64,000 nucleotides of DNA from Legionella anisa (GTDB lineage Bacteria; Pseudomonadota; Gammaproteobacteria; Legionellales; Legionellaceae). This document shows positions 26,341 through 35,858 of this stretch, piece by piece (the first letter of the stretch is position 1; every line of letters begins with the position of its first letter). Both the position numbers and the translations under genes were made by a program. Under the pieces are notes generated by a model. The model did no database searches, was not told the DNA's origin, and saw nothing but the letters and a program-made list of their open reading frames with translations. Where the stretch lies: the NCBI RefSeq assembly GCF_001467525.1, contig NZ_LNXS01000037.1, positions 32,906 to 96,905 on the forward strand. The letters are read 5' to 3'.

Positions 26341-27447
26341 TCAATCACCCTCTATAGTCAGATTATCATCTTGTGAATCAAAGTCTTCGCTATTATTTAA
26401 ACGAATTTGCAAACCCACATTATTTTTTGAATCAGCATACTTAATTGCATTTTCCTTGGAAATTAATCCATCACGATATAATTTTAATAAAGCCTGATCA
26501 AAAGTCTGCATGCCTTGCTCCGTACTGCGCTCCATAGCTTCTTTAATATCATCAATCTTTCCTTTTTCAATCAAATCAGAAATATAAGGAGTATTGAGTA
26601 ACAATTCTACGGCGACCATGCGTTGATTATTCAAGCCTGGAACAAGACGCATTGAAATAATAGCTCGCAAGTTAAGGGACAAATCCATCAATATTTGCTT
26701 GCGTGCATCTTCAGGGAAAAAATTAATAACACGGTCCATAGCCTGATTTGCATTATTAGCATGCAGAGTTGAAATACATAAATGTCCTGTTTCTGCATAG
26801 GCAATGGCATGTTTCATGGCGTTACGCTCGCGAATCTCACCGATTAGAATCACATCCGGGGCTTCGCGCATTGCATTGATTAATGCATTATCATAACTCA
26901 TTGTATCAATGCCCACTTCACGTTGATCAACTATGGATTTTTTATGTTGATGAATAAACTCTATGGGATCTTCAATTGTTAAAATATGTCCGCTTTGGTT
27001 TTCATTACGGTAATCAATCATTGCCGCCAAAGTGGTTGATTTACCTGATCCCGTAGCACCTACCACTAAAATCAGACCGCGCAACTCCATGACAATCGAT
27101 TTTAAAATCGGGGGTAAATTTAATTGCTCAATCGAGGGAATCTTGTTCTTGATATAACGCACTACCATGGAGATATCACCGCGTTGGCGAAATAAGTTAA
27201 TTCTAAAACGTCCAACTCCGGAAATAGAGAGCCCCATATTAAGTTCCAAAGTAGCCTCAAATTCTTTACGCTGATCATCATTCATGAGCGATAAAGCAAT
27301 TTCAGCCATTTGCTGTGGTTTAAGTGGGGCATGTCCTACAGGCGAAATAACTCCTTCGATTTTAATATTAGGTGGTGCTCCCACACTAAAAAATAAGTCG
27401 GAAGCACCGCGATCTACCATTAATTTAAAAAAAGGAGTTATGTCCAT
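26341..27447 (-). CDS. pilU: Type IV pilus retraction ATPase PilU
   Basis: The 368-residue PilT/PilU-family hexameric ATPase powers pilus retraction together with PilT. Walker A is GATGSGKST (residues 130-138), the Asp-box/Walker B is APDVILIGEIRE, and the His box is TGHLCISTLHAN. The C-terminal extension after the ATPase core (NNVGLQIRLNNSEDFDSQ) favours PilU over PilT. The gene is single, with ankK downstream, and is separated from the flavin oxidoreductase gene by a family A repeat. Confidence 0.92.
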   Translation of the reverse strand: MDITPFFKLMVDRGASDLFFSVGAPPNIKIEGVISPVGHAPLKPQQMAEIALSLMNDDQRKEFEATLELNMGLSISGVGRFRINLFRQRGDISMVVRYIKNKIPSIEQLNLPPILKSIVMELRGLILVVGATGSGKSTTLAAMIDYRNENQSGHILTIEDPIEFIHQHKKSIVDQREVGIDTMSYDNALINAMREAPDVILIGEIRERNAMKHAIAYAETGHLCISTLHANNANQAMDRVINFFPEDARKQILMDLSLNLRAIISMRLVPGLNNQRMVAVELLLNTPYISDLIEKGKIDDIKEAMERSTEQGMQTFDQALLKLYRDGLISKENAIKYADSKNNVGLQIRLNNSEDFDSQDDNLTIEGD

Positions 27448-27475
27448 ATATCACCTTACTGTAACCTGTGTATAT

Positions 27476-27558
27476 TGTAGCCTGGGTGAAGCGAAGTGGA
27501 ACCCGGGATCAGTAATACTGCATTCCCCCGGGTTCCGCTTCGCTTCACCCAGGCTACA
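27476..27558. repeat. Family A palindromic repeat, copy 10
   Basis: Left arm TGTAGCCTGGGTGAAGCGAA, right arm TTCGCTTCACCCAGGCTACA. Both arms carry GAAGCGAAG, with one G-T wobble. It lies between pilU and the flavin oxidoreductase gene on the same strand. Confidence 0.9.
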
Positions 27559-27575
27559 ACGCACCAGAACATGTC

Positions 27576-29513
27576 TTAAGCAATAACCAAATCACGTAGC
27601 TTTCGATTTTCCAATTCATGCTGGCAAGTCTTTAAGAAAGTTGCCTTGGCATTTTTTGCAGCATCGCTCTGCACTGGCATTAAATCAACTGTTTCACATA
27701 AGCGATTTAAAAATGTTACATATTCCTCTTTAGTATATTCTATTGGTTCCGTTTTTGGTGAACGACTTTCCCCTATAAACCCCTTCTTCTCCAACTCAAT
27801 TTCCAAACTTGGGCTCAGATCAAGCATTTCCTGGAAATAATTTGTATAATAAGGAGCCATAGCCAAACGCTCAGCACCATCATTCTTATTGGGTGTCGCA
27901 TTCCAACGTTCTGCCGCATCTATAAATTGCTTCATGTTTTTAGAGTCCAAAAATTGGGCATAACGAACAACACCATCTGGAAAATTTTTACCTAAATGAT
28001 TTCTTACTTCTAATTTTTGTTCTTTTAAAAACGCTAAAAACTCTCTTTCAAAACGAACAATACCTTGTGCTTGAGGATGAGTCACAACATCCAAAGCAAT
28101 AATATGTTCATCTTGAGCACTCGTGCTGGTTGTAGACAATCCACCATTCGTTCCTTTCAAATAGCGAACGTACACTGCATAGGTTATTGGATATTCCCCA
28201 CGCTTTGCCGACTTGTTTACCTGCATTTCAATTTGTTGCAAGATATGTTCCAATTGCTCCCCTGCCTGGTCATCTTTTACAGGGATAAAATAATCTACAT
28301 CACGGAGTTCTTCAGGGAAAGCGACTTGCGGATGCGTGATATGGTTTTCAAAATCAACAATAGGTTTTGTTCCACGTGCTTCAATGGATTGAGCAGCAGC
28401 AATTAACATAAATTCCGGCAACAAAACTTTTAAGTCCGAATTAACGAGAAAATCCATTAAATCCTCACCTAATTTTACTCCCAGTTCCTGAAGTAACGAA
28501 GTAACTGATGGCAGGTAAGTAGCTTTGCTATTTTGCGTTGGTTTCTCAGTCGTGAAATTCCACATACGCACTTGCCATTGGTGAATGTTTTCACCAAGTT
28601 CCGACTTGGAAGAGCTTGGCATTCCCATAACACTCACGTAGTGATTATTCTTTAATATATCTCCCAGTTTCCCTTTCATTTCCTCAGTATTGTGGAAGAC
28701 TGCGATCGTCTCACGCAAATTGTACGCTTTCACAGCACGCATCTTCACACTAAGTACAACCCCTAAAAAGCCACTGTGTGCTGCGCGTAACGTTTCAAAA
28801 TCAGGATGATCAGGAGTCAATTCACGAATGTTTCCATCCATATCACACACTCTGATTGATTCAATCAAGCCACTAACAGCCGATTCATCACGGCCTGTGC
28901 CATGGCCACCGGTGCCTAGTAATCCCACCAGACTCGCCCAACTGAGCATACTGAGCGTTGTTGAAGAGAGATTATTTTTCCGCAAAAATTCTGCATAGTC
29001 GTCTATTTGCATTCCTGCGTTTACTTCAACCAGTGATGCAGGAAGCTGATGAATTGGATTGTCGGGATTAAACCATGCCGGTTTCGTATTAAGAGGCCCA
29101 AGAACTTTTGCTGTGTGATATTTCTTCTTGAAACGAATAATAATGTCTGTGCCTTCACCTTGAGATGAGTTTCTACCACCAACTACTTCTGAAAAAGAAA
29201 AACTCCCTTTCCCGTATTTGTCATCTTGAACTTTAGACCAGGGAAATAAGCAACAGCTTTCCGCTTTCTCTTTAGTTTCCCAACCTGCAGTAGCTCTTAA
29301 GGTAATTTTATCTTTTGGAGTCCGATTCTCATTCATTCGTTTTACTTCTTTCATGATCAATTGGACCTGCGCTTCATTTTCTACATCAACAACCACGGCA
29401 GAGGGATTACGTACGTTTCCCATAAAATTCGACCAACCCTGAGTGTACGAAATTTTGTTGCGGGTTAGCATGTCCATAAATGCAAATTTTAGCTTGGCTG
29501 GAAAAGTCATCAT
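27576..29513 (-). CDS. FAD-binding PCMH-type oxidoreductase
   Basis: The 645-residue product has an N-terminal PCMH/VAO-type FAD domain (about residues 30-260). FAD-contact segments are LRATAGW, LVEVNAGMQIDDYAEFLRKN and LLGTGGHGTGRDESAVSGLI; the last resembles the GSHGTG motif of aldonolactone oxidases. The C-terminal half is a substrate domain that I cannot place. No signal peptide is evident. It may oxidise a sugar lactone, sterol or similar alcohol, but the substrate is unknown. The gene stands between two family A repeats and is probably transcribed alone. Confidence 0.8.
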   Translation of the reverse strand: MMTFPAKLKFAFMDMLTRNKISYTQGWSNFMGNVRNPSAVVVDVENEAQVQLIMKEVKRMNENRTPKDKITLRATAGWETKEKAESCCLFPWSKVQDDKYGKGSFSFSEVVGGRNSSQGEGTDIIIRFKKKYHTAKVLGPLNTKPAWFNPDNPIHQLPASLVEVNAGMQIDDYAEFLRKNNLSSTTLSMLSWASLVGLLGTGGHGTGRDESAVSGLIESIRVCDMDGNIRELTPDHPDFETLRAAHSGFLGVVLSVKMRAVKAYNLRETIAVFHNTEEMKGKLGDILKNNHYVSVMGMPSSSKSELGENIHQWQVRMWNFTTEKPTQNSKATYLPSVTSLLQELGVKLGEDLMDFLVNSDLKVLLPEFMLIAAAQSIEARGTKPIVDFENHITHPQVAFPEELRDVDYFIPVKDDQAGEQLEHILQQIEMQVNKSAKRGEYPITYAVYVRYLKGTNGGLSTTSTSAQDEHIIALDVVTHPQAQGIVRFEREFLAFLKEQKLEVRNHLGKNFPDGVVRYAQFLDSKNMKQFIDAAERWNATPNKNDGAERLAMAPYYTNYFQEMLDLSPSLEIELEKKGFIGESRSPKTEPIEYTKEEYVTFLNRLCETVDLMPVQSDAAKNAKATFLKTCQHELENRKLRDLVIA

Positions 29514-29604
29514 TGCTCCTATTGTTGATTAAACAGCAAAAAGGGTAAAGACTTTGTATTTTTTATCATGTCATAAATTTTTGAAGCGTTACAACAGTAC
29601 TCCT

Positions 29605-29685
29605 TGTAGCCTGGGTGAAGCGGAGCGGAACCCGGGATCGGTAATATTTCATTCCCGGATTCCGCTCCGCTTCACCCGGGCTACA
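29605..29685. repeat. Family A palindromic repeat, copy 11
   Basis: Left arm TGTAGCCTGGGTGAAGCGGA, right arm TCCGCTTCACCCGGGCTACA. Both arms carry G at the variable position. It lies between the flavin oxidoreductase and radA. Confidence 0.9.
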
Positions 29686-29693
29686 ATCAAAGA

Positions 29694-31043
29694 TTACATT
29701 TTTTCCAGAACTTCATGCAAATATTTAACAGGTTCGATAACCATTGAAGAATTAGATTGCTTGGGGGCATTGGCAAAAGGCACTATAGCACGCTTAAACC
29801 CATGTTTTGCTGCTTCTTTTAATCGTTCTTGCCCACTTTGTACCGGTCTGATTTCACCAGCAAGACCCACTTCGCCAAAAATAATGGTTTCCCGGTCAAA
29901 GATCCGATTGCGTAAACTGGATACCACAGCAGCTAATAATGCCAAATCGGAGCCTGTTTCGGTTACCTTTACACCGCCCACTACATTAATGAAAATATCT
30001 TGATCATAAGTAGCAATTCCTCCATGTCGATGTAAGACAGCAAGTAAAATGGCCAAACGATTGGACTCAAGACCAACTGTGACCCGTTTGGATTGTTGTC
30101 CATGTGCTTCATCAACCAGCGCTTGTACTTCAACCAACATGGGGCGTGATCCTTCCCAAGTCACCATAACCGCACTCCCTGAAGTAGGCTCTGGTTGACG
30201 CGATAAAAAAATCGCCGAGGGGTTAGCCACTTCTTTTAAACCTTTATCGGTCATGGCAAATACGCCCAATTCATTGACTGCACCAAAACGGTTTTTAATG
30301 GCACGAATCACTCGAAAACGGCTGTCACTTTGACCTTCAAAATATAAAACACTATCCACCATGTGCTCTAAAACTCGCGGCCCGGCTAAGGCGCCCTCTT
30401 TCGTTACATGTCCCACAAGAAATACCGCGGTTTGAGTCAGTTTGGCAAAACGAACTAATTGGGCTGCTGATTCACGCACTTGACTTACTCCACCCGGAGC
30501 AGAACTTATGGTTTCCGTGAAAATCGTTTGAATCGAGTCAATCACAATCACTTTGGGGTTTTCCTTTTGCGTTTGCGCGATAATTGATTCGACTTGTGTT
30601 TCAGCTAAAAGTCTTAAACCGGCCAAAGGCAACCCCAGGCGTTTGGCTCGCATAGCTACTTGTTGCAAAGATTCCTCACCCGTTACATATAAAACAGTCT
30701 CCTGCATAGAAAGATTAGCCAAAGTCTGCAATAACAAAGTGGACTTGCCAATACCTGGATCCCCTCCAATCAGAACTACAGAACCATACACCAAGCCACC
30801 GCCAAGCACTCTGTTAAGTTCCGATAAACCACAATCCATACGTAGTTCATTATCCATGACTACATCTTCCACAGCAGTAATTACCGAACGTTGATTCACC
30901 CATGAGCCGCTGCGTGAATTACGATTCACTGGCATACCCTCTTCTGCAATCGAATTCCATGCGCCACAATGGGTGCATTGTCCAGCCCATTGCTTAAAAA
31001 GTGCGGCACATTGACTGCAGACAAATTGGGTTTTTGTTTTCAT
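29694..31043 (-). CDS. radA: DNA repair and branch-migration protein RadA
   Basis: The RecA-like DnaB-type helicase of recombinational repair. The N-terminal zinc finger is CSQC...CTHC. Walker A is GGDPGIGKSTL, the RadA-specific KNRFG motif is in IRAIKNRFGAVNE, and a C-terminal Lon-protease-like domain follows. The start chosen is ATG 31043 (449 residues; GGATGGAA 5 bases upstream), because the 19 residues before it are not conserved in the family. The stop lies 9 bases past a family A repeat. It diverges from xseB. Confidence 0.95.
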   Translation of the reverse strand: MKTKTQFVCSQCAALFKQWAGQCTHCGAWNSIAEEGMPVNRNSRSGSWVNQRSVITAVEDVVMDNELRMDCGLSELNRVLGGGLVYGSVVLIGGDPGIGKSTLLLQTLANLSMQETVLYVTGEESLQQVAMRAKRLGLPLAGLRLLAETQVESIIAQTQKENPKVIVIDSIQTIFTETISSAPGGVSQVRESAAQLVRFAKLTQTAVFLVGHVTKEGALAGPRVLEHMVDSVLYFEGQSDSRFRVIRAIKNRFGAVNELGVFAMTDKGLKEVANPSAIFLSRQPEPTSGSAVMVTWEGSRPMLVEVQALVDEAHGQQSKRVTVGLESNRLAILLAVLHRHGGIATYDQDIFINVVGGVKVTETGSDLALLAAVVSSLRNRIFDRETIIFGEVGLAGEIRPVQSGQERLKEAAKHGFKRAIVPFANAPKQSNSSMVIEPVKYLHEVLEKM

Positions 31044-31071
31044 ACTTATTCCATCCGCTTTAACTTTAACT

Positions 31072-31091
31072 AGAGTCTGTTTACAGACTCT
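31072..31091. promoter_or_regulatory. Inverted repeat upstream of radA
   Basis: AGAGTCTGT/ACAGACTCT with a TT centre, 28 bases before the radA start. It could be an operator or a leader hairpin. No U-tract follows, so it is unlikely to be a terminator. Confidence 0.4.
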
Positions 31092-31212
31092 AATATACAC
31101 GATTTACCCTGTCGATGTATTGAACCATTATTTAAGAAAACGTCATGTGTTGACTACGTCCCACCCGACGGCTTATTCGCGCGAATGAACATTAAAAATT
31201 AATTTACCTACA

Positions 31213-31240
31213 TTGAATCCTGAGAACAACTCAGTATAAT
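31213..31240 (+). promoter_or_regulatory. Sigma-70 promoter of xseB-ispA with internal palindrome
   Basis: TTGAAT, a 16-base spacer and a perfect TATAAT, 31 bases before the xseB ATG. The spacer holds CTGAG-AACAA-CTCAG, a possible operator overlapping the promoter. Confidence 0.6.
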
Positions 31241-31271
31241 CAGTACATTTTGCACAATCAGGACAAAATCT

Positions 31272-31493
31272 ATGAGCCAAGGTATGCATTTCGAACAGTC
31301 AATCACAGAACTAGAAGAAATTGTCAGGCAACTGGAAAAAGGAGAACTCTCTTTAGAAGACTCTCTGAAACAATTTGAAAAAGGAATTAGTCTGGCGAGA
31401 CAATGTCAGGATGTATTACAAAAAGCAGAACAAAAAATAGAAACTTTAACCTCTGTAGAACCCAGCTCGGATGAACAATTAAGTGATAAGTAA
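31272..31493 (+). CDS. xseB: Exodeoxyribonuclease VII small subunit
   Basis: The 73-residue XseB subunit binds several-fold to XseA to form the single-strand exonuclease VII. Family features: [39 protein letters not shown] and a C-terminal helix [11 protein letters not shown]. The end overlaps the ispA start by 11 bases, the usual xseB-ispA coupling. In E. coli dxs follows, but here it does not. Confidence 0.95.
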   Translation: MSQGMHFEQSITELEEIVRQLEKGELSLEDSLKQFEKGISLARQCQDVLQKAEQKIETLTSVEPSSDEQLSDK

Positions 31494-32367
31494 CTACATA
31501 AAACGGCACGAAGAATTTCTCAGACAAATAGTTAATGACTCTTCTGTACCTGCGACAACGATATGTTCTGCAATAAATTATTCTCTATTTCCTGGAGGAA
31601 AGAGAATCAGACCTATTTTGGTCTACTTAACTGGGATTTTACTTGATCTTGATCTCAAAATTCTGGATGTTATTGCTGCAGCAATCGAGTTAACGCATTG
31701 TTATTCTTTAATTCATGATGACCTCCCAGCCATGGATAATGATGATCTACGCCGTGGTAAACCCAGCTGTCATAAAGCTTTTGATGAGGCAACAGCGATT
31801 TTAGTAGGCGATGGCATGCAGGCCTTAGCCATTGAAGTACTACTAACTCATCTTTCTCCCTTGCTCCAACCCAAACAAGTCATTACGATCACTCTTGAAC
31901 TGGTTAAAGCAAGCGGTATCAGTGGCATGGTAAGTGGACAAAGTCTGGACTTGTCTGAATTGGCAAAATCATCTACCGGGGAAGAGCAGTTAAGAGAAAT
32001 TCACTACCTTAAAACGGGACGGCTTATTTTAGCGTGCATCGAAATGGTTCTGAGTGCTCACTCAGCACCTGAACCATATAAAGTGGCTTTACGAACCTAT
32101 GCCAGTCATTTAGGTCTGGTTTTTCAAATGCAAGATGATTACTTGGATCGCTATGCTCCTGCCGAACTATTGGGTAAAGGTCGTTCCTCTGATTTGGCAA
32201 ACCAAAAAATAACGTTTGCAACTTTATTTTCTCAAAAAAAATTGGAAGAAGAGATCAGCAAGCATTATCAAACTGCTCTTGAGGCATTAAACATATTTGA
32301 TCAAAAAGCACTTGCTCTGATTGACTTAACCAAGAAATTACACGAACGAACAACCTCGTCATTCTGA
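31483..32367 (+). CDS. ispA: Farnesyl diphosphate synthase (geranyltranstransferase)
   Basis: Condenses IPP with DMAPP/GPP to farnesyl diphosphate for quinone and undecaprenyl lipids. The first Asp-rich motif is [14 protein letters not shown], with FPGGKRIRP before it. The second is [19 protein letters not shown] and KTGRLI segments are present as in the family. The 294-residue product starts with GTG (31483) inside xseB, so translation is coupled. A family C repeat follows. Confidence 0.94.
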   Translation: MISNYIKRHEEFLRQIVNDSSVPATTICSAINYSLFPGGKRIRPILVYLTGILLDLDLKILDVIAAAIELTHCYSLIHDDLPAMDNDDLRRGKPSCHKAFDEATAILVGDGMQALAIEVLLTHLSPLLQPKQVITITLELVKASGISGMVSGQSLDLSELAKSSTGEEQLREIHYLKTGRLILACIEMVLSAHSAPEPYKVALRTYASHLGLVFQMQDDYLDRYAPAELLGKGRSSDLANQKITFATLFSQKKLEEEISKHYQTALEALNIFDQKALALIDLTKKLHERTTSSF

Positions 32368-32392
32368 GAAAGTACGGCGCCCCCTGAAGCAA

Positions 32393-32490
32393 TGTAGGTC
32401 GGGCCTTGGCCCAACGTCTTCCATGCTTAAAATAAGAATTATTAAAAAATTATTTGAATTGTATCATGTTGGGCCAAGGCCCAACCTACA
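32393..32490. repeat. Family C MITE-like element (relative of family B)
   Basis: About 98 bp. Left end TGTAGGTCGGGCCTTGGCCC, right end GGGCCAAGGCCCAACCTACA, with a 50-base AT-rich centre. The plan matches family B (GTAGGTTGGG, inner palindrome, CCCAACA), but the inner palindrome is GCCTTGGC. It lies between convergent ispA and bioC. Confidence 0.8.
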
Positions 32491-32536
32491 GGCCCGCTAA
32501 GAAATTAAAAGAACGCAGTAAGCTGGATAGATAGCA

Positions 32537-33409
32537 TTACGCTTCATTTAGACTACTCTTGCGCCGCATTATCTGTGAAATGGGAATCATAGTTTCTATC
32601 CCAAGTTCTGTTTTTCTTTGCTCTCCTTTCCAGGCATGTCCATAAACGACTTCATACGTCAACGGATATTTCCCCTTCTCGGTTTGCAGGGCAGAGTAGT
32701 TTTGCTCAAATTGTCGCCAAGCCATTTTCCCAGTTAATCCTTGGTTTCTTTGAGGATTAATATTTTTTACTCCTTGGGCTTTTAAAGCATGTAATAACTT
32801 GGGTAGTGTTTCATAATGCACGGCCAATAATTCCATATCCATCACCGGCTCTAAAAAATGTTCTGACATCAAGCAATCACCGATATCATGCATGTCAGCA
32901 AATTCATTCACATGAGCATAATGATTTACCTCAGACCAAGCATACTTTAATTCTTTAAATGTATCAGGGCCTAACGTAGTAAACATCAAACAACCATTCG
33001 CTTTCATGACTCGATTCATCTCACGAAAAACTGGCGTCAAAGGGCCGCCCCAATGAATCACTTGATTGGCAAAAATTAAATCAAACGTGCCGGTAGCAAA
33101 AGGCATTTGCCGCATATCCGCAGCCACTAAAGACCACTTTCGTCGCCAACCTTGCTTTTTTTGTGCTTGAATCAACATGAACTGAGCCAAATCCAAACCA
33201 ACAATTTGTGCCTTTGGATAAATCTGCATCAATTCATAAGAAAAAAAACCTGGCCCGCATCCGAGATCAAGAATACGTTGCGGCTTAATACTCAAATACT
33301 GCAATCGATCCAATAACCGCAATCCAATTTCTTGTTGTACCTTGGCAGCAAGTTCATATTCGGCGGCATGTTGATTAAATGCCTTGCTAATTTCGTAGAT
33401 AACAGCCAT
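32537..33409 (-). CDS. bioC: Malonyl-ACP O-methyltransferase BioC
   Basis: Methylates malonyl-ACP so that fatty-acid synthesis can build the pimeloyl chain of biotin. A class I SAM methyltransferase of 290 residues: N-terminal ISKAFNQHAAEYE, motif I ILDLGCGPGFFSYEL (about residue 45), FDLIFANQVIHW, and FREMNRVMKANGCLMFTTLGPDTFKEL, which is typical of BioC. It stands apart from other bio genes. It diverges from comF, a neighbour also seen near biotin genes (bioH-gntX in E. coli). Confidence 0.9.
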   Translation of the reverse strand: MAVIYEISKAFNQHAAEYELAAKVQQEIGLRLLDRLQYLSIKPQRILDLGCGPGFFSYELMQIYPKAQIVGLDLAQFMLIQAQKKQGWRRKWSLVAADMRQMPFATGTFDLIFANQVIHWGGPLTPVFREMNRVMKANGCLMFTTLGPDTFKELKYAWSEVNHYAHVNEFADMHDIGDCLMSEHFLEPVMDMELLAVHYETLPKLLHALKAQGVKNINPQRNQGLTGKMAWRQFEQNYSALQTEKGKYPLTYEVVYGHAWKGEQRKTELGIETMIPISQIMRRKSSLNEA

Positions 33410-33445
33410 TATAAAACCAGGAAAAATTAAAGGAATCCAACACTC

Positions 33446-34150
33446 GTGCGCCAGAAAATATGGAGTTTAACACAAAGTTTACGCTTGTACTCAATATGTG
33501 TTTTATGCAATCAGTTTCATAACAGCAAAATAGCAGTATGCATCTCATGCATTGAGTTCATGACTCGCTTAGGTCCTGCGTGCAACTACTGCGCATATCC
33601 TTTGCCCGACACCCATCTGTTAGTCTGTGGACGTTGTATTAAAAAAACACCTTACTTCGATCGCGCACTTATTCATTACGTCTTCGAAGAGCCTCTGCGC
33701 AATCTTTTGCATCAATTTAAATACCACAATGGTCTTTATCTAGGGTCTTTTTTAAGTCAATTAATGATTCGCTCACTACCAAAGAATGAAACAATGCCTC
33801 AATGTTTAATCCCCGTCCCTATGCATCCACAACGAGTCAAGTCGCGCGGGTTTAACCAGGCAGCAGTTTTAGCTCGATTACTCGCAAAAAAATTACAGTT
33901 ACCTTACGACTTAACCAGTTGTCAAAAGATCCTTAATACAGAGCCCCAAGCAAGTCTTGACGGCGAACAAAGACAAAAAAATTTACGTCATGCATTTAAA
34001 GCAAAAAAAATTCCCTGGCACCATGTAGCAATTGTTGATGATCTCTTAACTACTGGCAGCACAGCCAATGAGCTGGCATTCACGTTAAAAAAATCGGGGG
34101 TAAAAAAGGTAGATGTATGGTGTTGTGCACGAACCGTGGGTAAATCATAA
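33446..34150 (+). CDS. comF: ComF-family phosphoribosyltransferase-like protein
   Basis: The 234-residue product (GTG start) has an N-terminal double CxxC zinc region (CVLCNQF, CISC, CNYC, CGRC). A type I PRTase domain follows with the PRPP loop VAIVDDLLTTGSTANEL. ComF/GntX proteins are needed for DNA uptake in several competent bacteria, and Legionella is naturally competent. RadA, also encoded here, acts in transformation too. It is followed 5 bases later by a family A repeat. Confidence 0.92.
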   Translation: MRQKIWSLTQSLRLYSICVLCNQFHNSKIAVCISCIEFMTRLGPACNYCAYPLPDTHLLVCGRCIKKTPYFDRALIHYVFEEPLRNLLHQFKYHNGLYLGSFLSQLMIRSLPKNETMPQCLIPVPMHPQRVKSRGFNQAAVLARLLAKKLQLPYDLTSCQKILNTEPQASLDGEQRQKNLRHAFKAKKIPWHHVAIVDDLLTTGSTANELAFTLKKSGVKKVDVWCCARTVGKS

Positions 34151-34155
34151 AAATC

Positions 34156-34245
34156 GTAGCCTGGGTGAAGCGGAGCGTAACCCGGGTCTTGAGCTTACCC
34201 CTATCCAGATCCCCGGGTTACGGCTTCGCCTTCACCCAGGCTACG
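34156..34245. repeat. Family A palindromic repeat, copy 12
   Basis: Left arm GTAGCCTGGGTGAAGCGGAG (alpha), right arm TTACGGCTTCGCCTTCACCC (beta). A chimera of the two arm types, between convergent genes. Confidence 0.9.
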
Positions 34246-34255
34246 ACTCTTACGA

Positions 34256-34600
34256 TTATATCTCGAGCTGTTGGGTTAATTTTGACTCATCAATGTTACA
34301 GAATTCCAACATCATAGAAATATCAATGCCATAAGGGGTAATATGGTGATTCATACCTTGAACAGTTAAAATTCCATAGCCATGCCCAAGAGATTTATAG
34401 GTTATCTCATTCTGATCTGCAAAAAATTGAATTGCTTCTTCAGCTGCCCCTAAACTGCCTTCAAAATGACCTTTATCAATACTTAATTGAGTATTTTTAA
34501 CCTTAATATGAATCGTATTATTTTCTACTGGTTTCTTTTCTTCTTTTGAAAAGAATCCTTTTCTTCCCACTCGCCCTTCTGTTTGCAGTTTTTGATACAT
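34256..34600 (-). CDS. Hypothetical protein, 114 residues
   Basis: A soluble, slightly charged protein starting MYQKLQTEGRVGRKGFFSKE, with a predicted alpha/beta core (TIHIKVKNTQLSIDKGHF, AAEEAIQFFADQN, HGYGILTVQGMNHHITPYGI). No signal peptide or membrane helix. I do not recognise a family. It is convergent with comF across a repeat. The upstream 180 bases to the M50 protease gene hold no gene, only a GGCCTG...CAGGCC inverted repeat (34708-34713 and 34777-34782) around GCGAGCACCGAAGC. Start context AGGACAAATC is modest. Confidence 0.65.
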   Translation of the reverse strand: MYQKLQTEGRVGRKGFFSKEEKKPVENNTIHIKVKNTQLSIDKGHFEGSLGAAEEAIQFFADQNEITYKSLGHGYGILTVQGMNHHITPYGIDISMMLEFCNIDESKLTQQLEI

Positions 34601-34782
34601 GATTTGTCCTTTTTTGTATAAACTGTGCGCAATTGTAATTGCTTTTCAAGGCCTAAGCAAATTCAGTATCGAGAAAAAGGGAGGTACATCATCCTAAATT
34701 TAGAAGGGGCCTGATTTGCGAGCACCGAAGCGCGCAGAAAAACAGGACAGTTTGGCCAAGAGAGTAGAAAGCTAAACAGGCC

Positions 34783-35847
34783 TTAGATTCGTTGTAAATC
34801 ATTCATCAATAAATGAACCAACAGCACACAAAACCCAATAACTACCAACCGATGCAACAAAAGCTCCATAGGGACAGATACTGCTTGGCCGCGGATTTTT
34901 TCAATAAGTGCATAAACTATAGAGCCTCCATCCAATCCTGGAATAGGAAACAGGTTAATCACGGCAACAGCCAAACTTAAGGTAGCGATAAAATATAGAA
35001 AAACAACCACTCCTTGTGTCAGCGAAGCCACGGAAACCGCAAAAATGCCTATAGGACCTAACAATGCTGAAAAAGGGATCACTCCAGTAAATAATTGTTT
35101 CAAGATCATCAGAAAAAAATAAACCATATTGACCATAAATTCATTTGTTTTCTGTATTGCATCCATAAAAGATGAAGCACGCAGGGTACTCTTTACCGCA
35201 GATAAATTAGGTTTAATCCCCAATTGGGTCAATAAAGATCCTTTTACCCCATGAAATTGCTCATGGCTTAAATCAAGCGTTGCTTTTGCTTCTTTGCCAT
35301 CAGTACGAATAAGTGTTACCGGAATATCTTTCTTTCCCCAAAGAATAACTAACCTCATCCCCACATCATTCCATGTTGGAGTCGCTGAGCCGTTAAGGGA
35401 GATGAATTTATCACCAGGAAGCATTCCTGCCTGGAAGGCAGCGCTATTAGGAAGCACTTCCTTGATTTCTGGTACCGTGTATTTAAGACCTATGCTGTAC
35501 ACCAGAACCAAAGCAACCCAAGCAACAATTAGATTTGCAACAGCCCCAGCCAATAAAATACATATGCGTTGCCAAATAGGTTTTTTATCAAAGCATCCGG
35601 AGTATTGTGCAGGCTTTACTGGACTAATCCGTGTATTTTCTAATTGAACGTAGCCCCCCAAAGGAAAAAATGCCCATACCCATTCACAACCGCTTCGACT
35701 TTGCCAACGCAACAGCGGTTTGCCAAAACCTATGGAAATTTTTTTGATTTTTACTGCAAAAAAGCGCGCTGCTATTGCATGTCCACCTTCATGGATTCCT
35801 ACTACCAAAATTAACGTAAGGATTATGGCGACAATTGCCAAAAACAT
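34783..35847 (-). CDS. M50 site-2-type membrane metalloprotease with one PDZ domain
   Basis: 354 residues. The zinc motif HEGGH (H19, E20, H23) lies in the first helix. PLGGYVQLEN follows, then two helices, a single PDZ domain (about residues 120-200, with the AGMLPGDKFISLNG segment) and the C-terminal LDGG motif in FPIPGLDGGSIV. E. coli RseP has about 450 residues and two PDZ domains, so this is a short paralogue. It may cleave another anti-sigma factor, signal-peptide remnant or membrane regulator. It follows a 93-residue gene by 11 bases; the two are probably one transcript. Confidence 0.88.
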   Translation of the reverse strand: MFLAIVAIILTLILVVGIHEGGHAIAARFFAVKIKKISIGFGKPLLRWQSRSGCEWVWAFFPLGGYVQLENTRISPVKPAQYSGCFDKKPIWQRICILLAGAVANLIVAWVALVLVYSIGLKYTVPEIKEVLPNSAAFQAGMLPGDKFISLNGSATPTWNDVGMRLVILWGKKDIPVTLIRTDGKEAKATLDLSHEQFHGVKGSLLTQLGIKPNLSAVKSTLRASSFMDAIQKTNEFMVNMVYFFLMILKQLFTGVIPFSALLGPIGIFAVSVASLTQGVVVFLYFIATLSLAVAVINLFPIPGLDGGSIVYALIEKIRGQAVSVPMELLLHRLVVIGFCVLLVHLLMNDLQRI

Positions 35848-35858
35848 AAGCTACTCCT

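Noticed and set aside
27646..28406. Plus-strand frames opposite the flavin oxidoreductase
   Set aside because: Antisense shadows of a well supported flavoprotein gene.
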